DNA of 64,000 nt from Panulirus ornatus. Its lineage: Eukaryota; Arthropoda; Malacostraca; Decapoda; Palinuridae. Position 1 is the first letter of the stretch. Every line of letters begins with the position of its first letter. This document shows positions 21,291 through 30,782 of this stretch, piece by piece. The stretch is taken from the NCBI RefSeq assembly GCF_036320965.1, contig NC_092271.1, positions 16,112,096 to 16,176,095 on the forward strand. Direction: 5' to 3'. The notes beneath the pieces are model-generated. The model worked only from the letters and a program-made list of their open reading frames with translations, did not search any database and was not told the origin of the DNA. The position numbers and the translations under genes were made by a program.

Positions 21291-24200
21291 ATACAAATAA
21301 CTCCCTACCTTTCGCAGTGACCAGGAAGCTGGCCATAGGTCATAACGTGCGATGATTTATAATGCGTTTGTCTTAGGTGGGTGTAGGGAAAATTGTAGAG
21401 CAAGTGTTTTCATTGTGTTAGTTGCATCTTATGCATGAGGATGATTGTGTAATGATGATCCATGTTTGTCATGTTGGAGGGGTGAATGATGCCGATGGTG
21501 TCGATGGCGTACAGATGGTAAAGAATAGCCCGTGCATGTCTGGGGGTTATAGTTTCTGGTGGGTGTAAGTCTATCGGGATGGTGTTTATGATTTGGTTGG
21601 GACGGTGCTGTTCTTTATTGAATGTTTTGCTATTTCGGCGTTGATAAGCTTTGCAATTGTTATGTTTGGTGAGAAAGGTGGAATTTTTGATTAATTGTTT
21701 CAGGAGTGTGAGTCAGGACACATCTTGTTTTATTTCTACTTTGGAGTGGTTCGGACAAAAGGGTGGAGAGATGTTGGAAAATACTGAGTGCTGAGGATAC
21801 TGAAGAGATACTGAAGTGGAAGTCGTTTTGTTTCATAGTGCTTATGTTGGATGTGTATGGTTGTCAGCAGTTGATTGTTCAAATACTTTGTTCTCGTGAT
21901 TCAACTCTGTTATATTGGCTAGTATAGTATGCTACTGATACTACTGAGTCTCAGGTACGAGATCCGGGAGCCACTGGATGGCAATTGGGGTGTACAGTTG
22001 GCCAACGGTAGCTGGACAGGCATCGTCGGAACCCTCCAGCACCAGCAGGCGGACCTTAGCCTAGACCTGACGGAGACAGCATCACGTCTGGAGGTCATAT
22101 CCTTCACCAGGGTATACACTCATGATCCAATGGTTATAGTGTCACTAAAGCCTGGTCGTCTGCCACGACATCTGGCTCTTATAAGACCATTTACAGGTTA
22201 GTCTACATTTCTGATGTAATGGTTTACAATTTTGGTCGTAGTTAACATTAGAGACGCAGTGTTGTTATCTGAGAAAAGAATTAAAAATCCTCAGATATTG
22301 TATGTTGCTGTTTGAAGAAAAAATAAAGATGTTAACTATGTTATATTATCATTATACTTGGCAAAAATAGTCTCAAAAAGTTAGGACAGTCCACAAACAG
22401 AGGGAAGTTAGTGGTTAGAAATAAGTCTATATGATAAAAGTTGCCTTAATTTTGGGAAAAATATTAAGGATTGTTATTTTTCCATGTTCTATGCTTTAGA
22501 AATACTCGAGTTGTGTTTTTCTTAAGAGACATTTGGAACGTATGGGATGGATGAAATTTTAGTGTTGATGTCGTTGTAACATTATAATGTATCATGTGGT
22601 GGTACAAAGACTGAACCGAAAGTAAAACTTCCTACTTTTGGAATAATAGATTGACTTTCAACGCCAGATATACACATGGAGTTATCTCTTCAAACAGGAC
22701 ATACATTTTTTTTTTTGCATTTGATCACGTACACTAGATATTACCGCTATATCCCCTTATGTACTGCAAGAATTAGGTGAATTATAAATGTCAGGAGGCT
22801 TACATTTCACACGACACTCACTGATAATTTCTTTCCAGGAGAACTCTGGGTGTTGATTGCTGCATGTACACTTGCCTTTGGTGTCGTGTTGTGGTTGCTA
22901 CAGATGGTGTGGTCATCGTTGTCGGGTGAGCGTAACCCGAGGCTGACCTCCACCATCTTCTACAGCTGGGGAGTGTTGCTGGATGACCCGCCCACTGATC
23001 CTCCTGCTAATGTCTCAGGCCGGGTAGGTACATTGTCAACCTTTGTCTATTGCAGTGTAATGTCCATTACTATTACCCTCTGTTGCTGTTGAATGATCAA
23101 ATCAAGAATATCTCATGTGGAATTTAAAGCATTTTGATATCAAATATGGTTACGATAAACTACTTTATGGTTTACAAGCAATGAACAATTCAGTGTTCAG
23201 ACATCTTGCTTACTGCATCGTTTCTTTTTTCTTTTGACTAAAGAGGTTTTCTTTTGGAGAAAATCATGTACGTTTCAATCATTTTGCAGGATAATATTTT
23301 TCATGCTATCAGCTACACTTGCAAATGTCACATTAGAATTTAACCTCGCTTACCAAAGGTTCAAAGGGGGAGAACCTGAGGAGGATATGTGTTAGAATCT
23401 GGTGAGGACCCGGGCAGAACCTTGGGAAAACCTGGACAGAACCCAGCTTAAGCTGGGTACTAATCTATTCAGCAGCCTAGCCTTATAACCCAAGCGGACC
23501 AGACCCAGGGTGGGCTCGCACTGACTCATGGTCAGCGTGTGTGTGTATGTGTGTGTGTGTGCGCGCGCGTGTGCAAAGAAACCAAGTATTTCATACAAAA
23601 CGAACTTCTAAAGATTTTTTTCCTTTAAATGTTCATCAGTCTTTATTTAGTTTGTATTCAGTGACACGTATTCTAAAAGATAACGTGCACTGTAATAGGC
23701 TACCAAGATTTATGTTTCTTTACGAAACTTTGTTTGTATTCTGCAGATGTTGGTTGGGTTTTGGTTCCTGTCATGTATGGTCATCGGAACAGCCTATCGC
23801 TCGTCCCTCATTGCACACCTCGCAGTCCAGAAACACTTTCTACCCATCAACTCCTTCGAAGATCTTCTTGGTCGAGATGGCTGGTCTTGGGGTTCTTATG
23901 AGTTACTGGGAACAACTTTTACATATTTCAACCAGAGCTCTGATCCCATTGTCCAAGAAATAAACAAAAGGATGATGCAGGTAGATAAAGTATATAATAT
24001 ACAGATAATTTTGAGTCAAACTTTCCTCTAAGCTCTTGCAGAAAGTAGGTAAGATAGGCCGTGTATTCCAACTCTGTGCTTTGGATTACATTTATGTTCA
24101 AGAGCTACTCATTTAAGCAAATTGTTCGTTAATGTGGGATATATGATGAGTCTTACGGTGGAAATTTCAAGTGGGTAGCCTGACTTATGTCCTTGACAGT

Positions 24201-26485
24201 AATGATGTGCATCCTAAGTCATCTGTAATATAGGTATATTGATGTTTAAAGAAGTAGAGCTTAAGGTATGATATCATTTTGTAAAGTCGTGACAGTGTGT
24301 CTTCACAAATGTCAGCTTAATGAGATGACAAAGAGGCTCACTCCTTTGTCTCAGCTCGGGATTTCTCTCTGAGGGACAACAGTTTTCACTGCCTTCCTAT
24401 CTCTCTAGACCCCCACTTGGTGGTGGCCCGTCGCTGAGGCCTGTGACTGAGATACATTTTTTTTTTTTCTGGGAAGTACTGTACTGAATAGTATTCATAT
24501 TCTACTCTTTAGTCATAGGAATATTTCTACCAATTCTGAAGTAAATCTGTAATGCCGTTTTGGTCACATAGATAGATAGATAGACGGACAGATAGACAGA
24601 AATGTAGATAGAACCGTATACATAATCTCATTTTGTGTCGATCTTACGTAATGATGTAAGATTCTGGTTTTAGGTGATTGACAAAGAACAAGGGATGGAG
24701 CGGGTGCTTGCTGGAGGCTTCTCGTACATCCTCCACAAGAAAATATTTCAGTTTGATCTTGAACACAACGACAAATACAGCAACACTCCTCTCCATCTGG
24801 GCTCCACCGAATATCCCATTTTTGGAGGCAATGCATGGGGTGTTAGGTAAGCATATCATTGCGTCACCTTAAAACTGACGACATAAGATTTTGTTGACGT
24901 TTTCATTCCTCTCTAAAGTAGCTACCTTTGCTAACTTAACCACTTAGCATAAAATTTCCAATCGTGGAATTGCACTTATATGATTCCAGTCAATACTTTC
25001 ATGACAGAACCGTCAGTGACATGAGACTGATTGTTAATCATTAGCGAGTAGACCCAGAATTTGTTTAATGTTGAAGACTTTTGTTTTGTTAGCCATAAAG
25101 CGCATGATGGCCAAATTGTGGTGGAGGAAAGCGCCAAACAAGTACTTTCATCAGAGATCCGTCATTTCGGATGAAAATTTGTGATTGTGTGTATGAATTC
25201 CAGCTAAATGTTGATAGAATGGAACGGTAGCTACCATGTGGCTACCATTTTACTGTGTGTAGTTGGTACCGTTTTGTTCAGTGGACGTGATGACCAATCA
25301 CTCTGGTGATGTTTGCAGACTTATTGAGGTAGGAAGCAAATGATGGTTCTTGAGAGGTTCGCATTCATGAAAGAGGTCAACAGTTTTCGTGAAAGGCTAG
25401 TCCTGAAGAAATCACGTAGTAGGGTTAATATGGTCATGTTGAAAAATATGACTGTTGTATTGACTTGAGCAACGCCTATTCAAATATAAACTATAACTCC
25501 TTCACCACGAGAAATATCATTGAATATCTTATGATCAAATACATGAATAATTGTAACATTAATACTAGTGAAGGTCTATTCTAACTGGATAGCACTGTCG
25601 TAGGCAAAATTTGTAAACAGTTGCCAGTCTTGTACACCACATAATGAAATCTTTATGACCCGAACAACACCACCCGGTAACGCTTCTTTACCAATGGTGC
25701 CTTAGCTACGTCTCATTTTCATATATCAACCAAATGTTCTGCATCTTCTATCTCACTCTTGTATCTCTTCCTGGCGATGTGACCATTACACGAATGAGGA
25801 CTTGGGAACTTGTCGAGTATCATTTTCTTAATGGTTTAATGCATATACTGGATCACGGACACCCTTGGGACCTCTTGCAATGAGTGAATATGAGTAGATG
25901 GATCTTTCTTCGTCTGTTTCCTGGCGCTACCCCGCTAACGGGGGAAAAGTGATCAAGTACAATAAATGATTAATATAGAATATACTGAGCTTCTTTCCAG
26001 AAAATCTATTCCAGACGAGGCGCGCCATTCACTGGCCAGATCAGTGCGATGAAGCAGCGAATGATGGAGGCGGGACTGATCACGTACTGGGAGGATGACG
26101 TCCTGAGAGAGAGATTCATCAGTACCAAGGGAGCGAGCAAGACAGTCTCCTCTGAGGTGAGAGATTCAACTCTTCAGATTTTGTCAGTCAATAGTCAGGA
26201 TCATGATTGCATTCATATGCAATAACTTGCTTTTTTTCTAAAGAAATTTTATGCTTGCTGCTATGTAACATAAGGTGATTGTATTTCCAACGTATTTGTT
26301 GTGTCTTATTTCTGCGTAATAGTATATAACGAATGTGGCCTTTGTTGTCTTTTCCTAGCGCTACCTCGCGCTCATGCGGGGGGAGGGGGTTGTCATTTCA
26401 TGTGTGGCGGGGTGGCGACGGGAATGAATGAAGACAGCAAGTATGAATTATGTACATGTGTATATATGTATATAATATATATATT

Positions 26486-26517
<32 letters not shown>

Positions 26518-26543
26518 ATATTATATATATATATATATATATA

Positions 26544-26593
<50 letters not shown>

Positions 26594-26773
26594 CGTCTAC
26601 AGGATGATGGGCATCAAGTAGTACTGGGACTGGATCATCTACAGGGAGCATTTTACCTGCTGCTTCTGGGCTACATCATTGCCTTCTTCAGCTTGCTTAA
26701 GGAGAACCTAGCTCGCTCCTGCCCTGTTCTTCATCGTCAGCAGTCGCAATTGCTGCAAGACAGCTTCTCATAG
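12557..26773 (+). CDS. Ionotropic receptor (IR), copy B, 11 coding exons, 5' half damaged
   Basis: Divergent ionotropic chemoreceptor. Exons: 12557-12975, 14070-14240, 14699-14894, 15429-15554, 18130-18336, 21955-22196, 22839-23023, 23747-23980, 24674-24846, 26015-26156, 26603-26773. The start MPVSTCLHVLWLLVSTVG is chosen because it gives a clean signal peptide, lies just behind an acceptor (ctttccag), and has a purine at -3. Exons 6-11 are intact and give S1, pore, S2 and three membrane helices. Compared with copy C, exon 3 lacks one base, which puts exon 4 out of frame. The exon 5 acceptor is moved by one base, which also breaks the frame. Intron 5 holds two RTE-like LINE fragments that copy C lacks. 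It is probably a pseudogene or carries assembly indels; a 3'-only transcript is possible. Confidence 0.8.
12665..12895 (+). repeat. 33-bp coding tandem repeat, seven units (copy B)
   Basis: Each unit encodes eleven residues with Val at positions 4 and 8 and an acidic position 9, for example EKQVAGVVDDP, AEQVAGLVDDP, VQQVASLVDGH. An eleven-residue period suits a hendecad amphipathic helix. Confidence 0.85.
14070..14240 (+). CDS. IR copy B, exon 2
   Basis: 171 nt, phase 2 at both ends. The true frame reads ASTVVDVGLLFSQGQPAQHH, then GLWGDVKFSCRALILYI. This frame joins exon 1 and exon 3 without a stop; the longer frame starting at 14046 (MKAKLLPQ...) does not. It belongs to the extracellular N-terminal region. 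Confidence 0.82.
14699..14894 (+). CDS. IR copy B, exon 3 (one base short)
   Basis: It encodes FLEWSELWLWPETSVVVVG and NTVHLLYLALEILP, an alternating strand/helix pattern of the N-terminal region. Length 196 nt against 197 in copy C. The difference lies near 14880 (gaaggaacc against gaagggaccc), so this exon ends in phase 0 while exon 4 needs phase 1. Confidence 0.8.
15429..15554 (+). CDS. IR copy B, exon 4
   Basis: 126 nt, phase 1 at both ends. It encodes GSARVEIYRRCLYCNRGEMG and ends in EHNLFPG. Two cysteines (CLYC) are kept in copy C. Confidence 0.82.
15555..17050 (+). other. Intron 4 of IR copy B, first part
   Basis: It corresponds to 41013-42590 of copy C and is similar but clearly diverged. 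No exon, repeat family or RNA gene was recognised. Confidence 0.6.
17073..17275 (-). pseudogene. Conserved exon-like block in intron 4 (copy B), broken on the minus strand
   Basis: This block is almost identical to 42602-42815 of copy C. Read on the minus strand it has a strong donor (gtccgtaagtac near 17090-17101) and a frame containing LLEKDLDILTKAASLNDNF. In copy B that frame has a taa and a one-base difference near the 5' end. The protein is not recognised. The plus-strand frame is open but looks like no known domain. Confidence 0.4.
18130..18336 (+). CDS. IR copy B, exon 5 (acceptor shifted)
   Basis: It encodes FLINTPDRPENFMGHTLKIV, then LPYFPYIAYEKNSEDPDG and MDVIAAQLNLT, the start of the ligand-binding region. 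The donor is ac/gtatg, phase 2. Copy C has the acceptor as tag/gtaaac; here it reads gcag/taaac, so one base needed for the frame is lost (207 nt; about 208 expected). Confidence 0.78.
18361..20158 (-). mobile_element. RTE-like LINE, 5'-truncated, longest open ORF2 in the window (18559-20151)
   Basis: A 530-codon minus-strand frame covers the linker, the complete reverse transcriptase and the C-terminal region. Motif A is AFMDLEKAYDRVD (about residue 165), motif B GLRQGCVMSPWLFNLFMD (about 229), motif C FADDTALVAD (about 276). It ends in GRPNWRWKDGVKKIL and VVYRG. The 3' UTR (18361-18558) ends with two linked motifs, gcgaggtagcgc and gaaacagacgaaag. The endonuclease part is missing. It is inserted in intron 5 of IR copy B and absent from C, so it is younger than that duplication. 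The open frame suggests recent activity of the family. RTE is the best clade match; a related clade is possible. Confidence 0.9.
20162..21209 (-). mobile_element. RTE-like LINE fragment, C-terminal ORF2 and full 3' UTR
   Basis: The minus-strand frame 21175-20732 covers NGEKLQEVKCF, LYGSEAWA and WFGHMERMSEE; the end of the ORF and about 480 bp of 3' UTR follow down to 20162. The 3' UTR contains the motif gcgaggtagcgc twice, about 240 bp apart. The 5' end is cut at a TA microsatellite, and a poly(C) run near 21104-21118 interrupts the ORF. It lies head-to-tail with the preceding element. Confidence 0.88.
21210..21287. repeat. (TA)n microsatellite
   Basis: 78 bp of TA exactly at the truncated 5' end of the LINE fragment. 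The same intron position in copy A carries TA at 58-216. Confidence 0.97.
21288..21954 (+). other. Intron 5 end of IR copy B
   Basis: Intron sequence shared with 230-571 of copy A and 43330-44000 of copy C. It holds no gene. Confidence 0.7.
21955..22196 (+). CDS. IR copy B, exon 6 (S1)
   Basis: 242 nt. It encodes YEIREPLDGNWG, NGSWTGIVGTLQ and TETASRLEV with the conserved Arg. There are few changes against copy A, mostly outside the ligand-contact motifs. Confidence 0.9.
22839..23023 (+). CDS. IR copy B, exon 7 (first membrane helix and pore)
   Basis: 185 nt, acceptor ctttccag, donor gtaggt. The helix is LWVLIAACTLAFGVVLWLL and the pore segment FYSWGVLLDDPP. Confidence 0.92.
23747..23980 (+). 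CDS. IR copy B, exon 8 (second membrane helix, S2)
   Basis: 234 nt, one codon longer than in A and C because of a duplicated atg (KRMMQ). The helix VGFWFLSCMVIGTAY and RSSLIAHLAVQ are kept. Confidence 0.9.
24674..24846 (+). CDS. IR copy B, exon 9 (S2)
   Basis: 173 nt, acceptor tttag, donor gtaag. It encodes GMERVLAGGFSYIL and STEYPIFGGNAWGVR, as in copy A. Confidence 0.9.
24847..25900 (+). other. Intron 9 of IR copy B
   Basis: The first 600 bases are nearly identical to copy A. The rest is unique here and holds no recognised gene. Confidence 0.6.
25905..25965 (+). mobile_element. RTE-like LINE 3' tail fragment
   Basis: The bases cttcgtctgtttcctggcgc, then taccccgctaacggggg, match the end of the family 3' UTR. 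It lies about 50 bases before the exon 10 acceptor. Confidence 0.6.
26015..26156 (+). CDS. IR copy B, exon 10 (end of S2)
   Basis: 142 nt. It encodes RRGAPFTGQISAMKQRM, EAGLITYWEDDVLRER, then FISTKGASKTVSSE. Confidence 0.9.
26335..26470 (+). mobile_element. RTE-like LINE 3' UTR fragment
   Basis: The bases tttgttgtcttttcctagcg, then ctacctcgcgctcatgcgg, and tggcgggg are the inner part of the family 3' UTR in + orientation. The terminal gtatatatgtata runs straight into the TA microsatellite. Confidence 0.75.
26466..26592. repeat. (TA)n microsatellite, imperfect, next to the exon 11 acceptor
   Basis: TA with tatatt interruptions. It ends about ten bases before the acceptor cag of exon 11. Confidence 0.95.
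26603..26773 (+). CDS. IR copy B, exon 11 (last membrane helix, longer tail)
   Basis: 57 codons including tag. The helix AFYLLLLGYIIAFFSLL is followed by a tail that ends in QSQLLQDSFS, nine residues longer than in A and C because their stop codon is cag here. Confidence 0.88.
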   Translation, partial: DDGHQVVLGLDHLQGAFYLLLLGYIIAFFSLLKENLARSCPVLHRQQSQLLQDSFS

Positions 26774-28500
26774 TAACAAGCCAGACTTTACCACCCCCAC
26801 AACCCTGCTGCAGGAGAATCTCGCCCTAGTCTCGTGCCACACGTCACATGCCTTACTACCCTGGATCAATGCTGTCATTTCTGGTATGTAATTGGACTCA
26901 TGGGGTGCTATGGTGACACTCATGTGACAATACAATTTGATGATGACGTTGATGTCTTCAAAACCATTGATTATGTGATTTCTTTATGTTAATATTAGTT
27001 ATCAAAATGCAGTATGTATTTTGGAGATTATGCTTTCAAATATCTGTATACAATATATGTTAGAAAAATAAATTTCAATCATGTACAAGCATGATTTGTA
27101 TAGTTTCTATTAGGTAAAGTTTAGGAGAGTTCATCTCTCATGTATGTTATGTCATGGTTAGTCTAGCCAGAATACACCTACCAGTAACAAAGAAATTATC
27201 TATCATTTACCTCCTCATCTATGTATCATAAACTATTCTCTGGCATTGGATTATAAAGAAAATCTAATTTGCTTTCATTAAGAAGACAATATATAATCTC
27301 TCTGTGACTCAGTTATGATATATCAGTAAAGAACTGACAACTTTAATCAGTTATGAAGAAATATCTTAAATGTATATCTGAAATATTGAGACATTAGGTT
27401 TGAAAGAATACTTTCGAAGACCAGGAGTTACAAAATATAGTGGCCCAATGAGTACCCGAAAACATGTCTATATTTGCTTTCTGAAGGAATTGACATTTAT
27501 AAGCAAAATTCCAGCACCGATGAATGACCACAGAAACATTTGTTCGGGGAAATATTTCATTCAGGATAATCTTTTATATTCATGAAGTCTGATTAGATCC
27601 TTTGCTTAATAAACCTGGTAATTATGCAAGACCCAGTCAAATAGTAACCAAACTTCGAGAATTATTCTTGCTACCGTTTACTTAGTGTAGCAAGTGGAGT
27701 ACAGAGATTTGTTGAGGCTCATTTCAAAGATGATATGGATATCATACATAATTCTAAGTACTGTTGGTAGATCAATGGTTTACGGATTTTAAGAGCATCA
27801 TACACACTCCATGTCATTGTATTGTGTTAATACATGCTGTTTAGAAATGTCAGTGAATCTACATCAGCCATTTGGTGAGGTCGTACCTTCGTCAGTTGGT
27901 CATTCAGGAACGTCCCGCTTCAGAGTTGTCCCTGGAGTGTTAACAAGGAAAGGTGTATGTGGAAATCACTCAGGAGGTGACGGGTCGTCTTACTATAATC
28001 GGAATACACTGGATTTCATGACAGCCTTCCTCCCACCAGTACTGAATGACACTGTTTAAATAGTCGTATTTCTTTGTTAGCTTCCCAGGACTCATCATTC
28101 GGCACAGCTTTGTCTAGCTAGATGTATAGGGACGCCAGGCTTTTGGTGGCTTCTCGGTTCCTGAAGCAACTCTCTCCATTCTACTAACTGTTGAAGTTTA
28201 TGGCTAAGTAGGAAAGGGAAAAGGTGTTTGGAAAATGCCAATTTTGGAGAGTTGCTTATAAAGTCTTCAGTGTGGCCCTGGACCAAGAACAGAGACATGA
28301 CAGACAGCATCCATGTTGGAGCAACAGGTTCGTCATGCACTCACTAGTGACTGCATATATCATCTCCACTTCCCTCCGCTTCGTCAGCCATGATCCACAT
28401 GATAAGTGATACGATGAACACGTTTGAAAACTTACATTATCATATGATTCCAACCACTAATGCTAAATTAATGGCCGACGGACGATGAGATCATCATCAT
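26774..28500 (+). other. Region behind IR copy B
   Basis: Up to about 27600 it matches 53888-54760 behind copy C, including accgatgaatgaccaca near 27515 and 54678. Between 27600 and 28500 no similarity was recognised. The 82-codon frame at 27811-28059 has no recognisable domain. Confidence 0.5.
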
Positions 28501-28510
28501 TTTCACGTAC

Positions 28511-28674
28511 GTGAGGTTGAGCTGAGCAGCGATGGCGTTCATCATGCGGGCTGTCTAGGGCGTTCCCGTAGCGATACGGGGCCTTCAGAGTCCTCGCTAT
28601 TCTCCTCATGGTGTGTCCCATGAAGTTCTCAGGTCTCTCTGGAATATATGTAGGATGAATATACAAAAGTAACT
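28511..28674 (-). pseudogene. Inverted solitary copy of IR exon 5, damaged
   Basis: The minus strand reads PERPENFMGHT and continues out of frame after a deletion of about 65 bases; the end (aacctcac/gtacgtg) keeps the splice donor, and the acceptor cttcag is present. The leading segment (YIHPTYIP) differs from exon 5 of B and C and resembles the inverted copy at 58489. No other IR exon was seen on this strand. Confidence 0.75.
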
Positions 28675-29129
28675 CAGAAGTCAGCTGAAGCAGGTTCTAT
28701 TACCGTAAAAATTATTGGCATTGATTGGCACCTTTACCTGGAACGTGTAACGCATATGTGTCATGTCCAGTTAGCAATCAGTAGTAACTCGTATTAGCTG
28801 TTATATTTTCGTGTGGCTTACAATTGGAGTTGGCTAGTGGGAGAGCAGTATGTAAAGGGATAATTCCATTCTCGGTAAGAAACTAAGTTGCAGTAAAGAA
28901 AATGTTAAACAAGCCCCAGTAACTCTCGTAACCTTAAAGTTTCTATGCAGAAGAAGGACTTCATATAGGCAAACCAAAAAAATCTTCAATTTTTTTCACA
29001 TTTTTGTAGTCTGAGATTTTTTGTAATGAATTTTTATCTTACACATCAAAAAATATAAGTAATGGCACGCCATTTATCATTATATAAGAAGGAACGCAGA
29101 TAGCAAGTGCTGACGTTTCAAATTAAAGA

Positions 29130-29640
29130 AACCATACACCTCGAAAATTAGTCTTTTTTCTGATCATCAGTATGGCTTCCGCAAGGCGAGATCCAATGGT
29201 GATATTCTTTCCTATCTTACTAATGTGTGGTCACCATTCCTGAAAGATTTTCGGGAGACATGTGATTTGCCATTGACATATCTAAGGCTTTTGACAGGGT
29301 GTGGCATCGGGGCCTCATCTTTAAGCTCCCTTCTTTTGACTTCCCTTCGTCACTTTGCTCCTTCATATCTAGGCTCCTCTCCGGCCGATCTATCTCTCTG
29401 GTTGTTGATGGATCAGTCTCCCCCTTGTTTCCAACAGCATCGGTGTCTCTCAAGGTTCTGTCATGTCTCCCACACTTTTTCTCCTTTTTTTCAAAGATAA
29501 TTTCAAAAATAATCAGGTGCACTCATACGCTGACAACTCAATACTGCATTCATCCACTTCCTTCAATTTTGCTCTTTCTTCTCTCACTCAATTTGCATCT
29601 CGCCTTGATGCAACTTCATCAATTAACTCAGATTTGGACT
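29130..29640 (+). mobile_element. Jockey-like LINE fragment, reverse transcriptase middle part
   Basis: Several frames together give SDHQYGFRKARSNGDILSYL, then TNVWS, then FDRVWHRGLIF with SSLCSFISR, LLSGRSISLVVDG and a motif-B region broken by frameshifts. It ends near the YADD region (SYADNS). Similar peptides occur at 31260-31960. Confidence 0.75.
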
Positions 29641-29644
29641 GAAC

Positions 29645-29740
29645 GAAGGCCACATTCGTTCACACTCAGTCTCTAGCTGTCATGTTAATGCACCGAAACC
29701 ACAGCTCCCTTTCCACATCCAGGCCCCACAAAAGATTAGA
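29645..29740 (-). mobile_element. RTE-like LINE 3' UTR fragment
   Basis: The bases cattcgttcacactcagtct and ctagctgtcatg, with cacagctccctttccacat, match the minus orientation of the family 3' UTR (compare 20470-20545). Confidence 0.8.
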
Positions 29741-29902
29741 TAACTTCTCGAGAGTAACACAAATAAAGATATATTGTACACACAGATACATGCACACTTG
29801 AGGTCTTCCAATCTATGCCTAAGGGTACTTACACACTTTCAGTAGGCATCCCACTGTTTTAACTTGTTCATTTGTGTGCGATTTTGATATATGCATTTGT
29901 AA

Positions 29903-29918
29903 GTGTGTGTGTGTGTGT

Positions 29919-30014
<96 letters not shown>

Positions 30015-30131
30015 TTACTGAAAACTATTTGCATTTTACGGTGAGAGTTTTACGCTTGCGTTGCCCCGTCTTCTTCACCTTGTATATATGTACCACGTCT
30101 TTCCTCCTATGTATGAATGCACACGTACAGG

Positions 30132-30168
<37 letters not shown>

Positions 30169-30172
30169 GCGC
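29903..30172. repeat. (GT)n and (CA)n microsatellites around the intergenic module
   Basis: GT from about 29903 to 30013, and CA/CG from about 30132 to 30172. The copy after gene C has GT at 61245-61294. Confidence 0.93.
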
Positions 30173-30300
30173 CAGCTCAAGCTCGATATGTGAGTAGGGA
30201 GGAGCTGGGCCACGGGACAGTGTGGCCAGTGACGTGGTGACGACAACACAACCAACTGAGGCAGCAGCAAGTGAGCATTGAATATTTTATATGATTTCAT
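30010..30300 (+). repeat. Duplicated intergenic module, copy 2
   Basis: Nearly identical to 61290-61560 and similar to 7960-8220. Its inner part runs from gatatgtgagtagggagg, through tgggccacgggacagtgtgg, to gaggcagcagcaa followed by gtgagcatt. Such a conserved GC-richer block with a donor-like end fits a first non-coding exon and promoter region. Confidence 0.55.
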
Positions 30301-30304
30301 AGAC

Positions 30305-30350
30305 TATCATTATTATCATTATTATTATCATTATCATATTATAATCTTTA

Positions 30351-30392
<42 letters not shown>

Positions 30393-30644
30393 GTAGTAGT
30401 AGTATTATTATTATCATTATTATTATTATTATCATTATTACTATTATCATTATTGTTATTACTATCATCATCATTATCATCATTATCATCATTATTACTG
30501 TTATTGTTATTATTATCATTATCATTGTTCATCATCATCATCATCATCATCTTCTTCTTCTTCTTCTTAATATTATTATCATTATCATTAACTTTATTAT
30601 CATTATTATTATTATCATCATCAATATCATCGTTATTATTATTA

Positions 30645-30695
<51 letters not shown>

Positions 30696-30765
30696 CATTA
30701 TTATTATTATTATCATTATCATTATTATTATTATTATCATTATCATCATCATTATCATTATAGTT
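30305..30765. repeat. (ATT/ATC)n trinucleotide array
   Basis: About 460 bp of interrupted trinucleotide repeats. All frames through it give homopolymer-like peptides and are not genes. The matching arrays are at 8190-8220 (short) and 61566-61820. Confidence 0.95.
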
Positions 30766-30782
30766 GTTTTGGTAAAGTAGGT

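Noticed and set aside
27811..28059. 82-codon frame behind copy B as a small gene
   Set aside because: No domain, no clear splice or start context, and no matching frame behind copy C.
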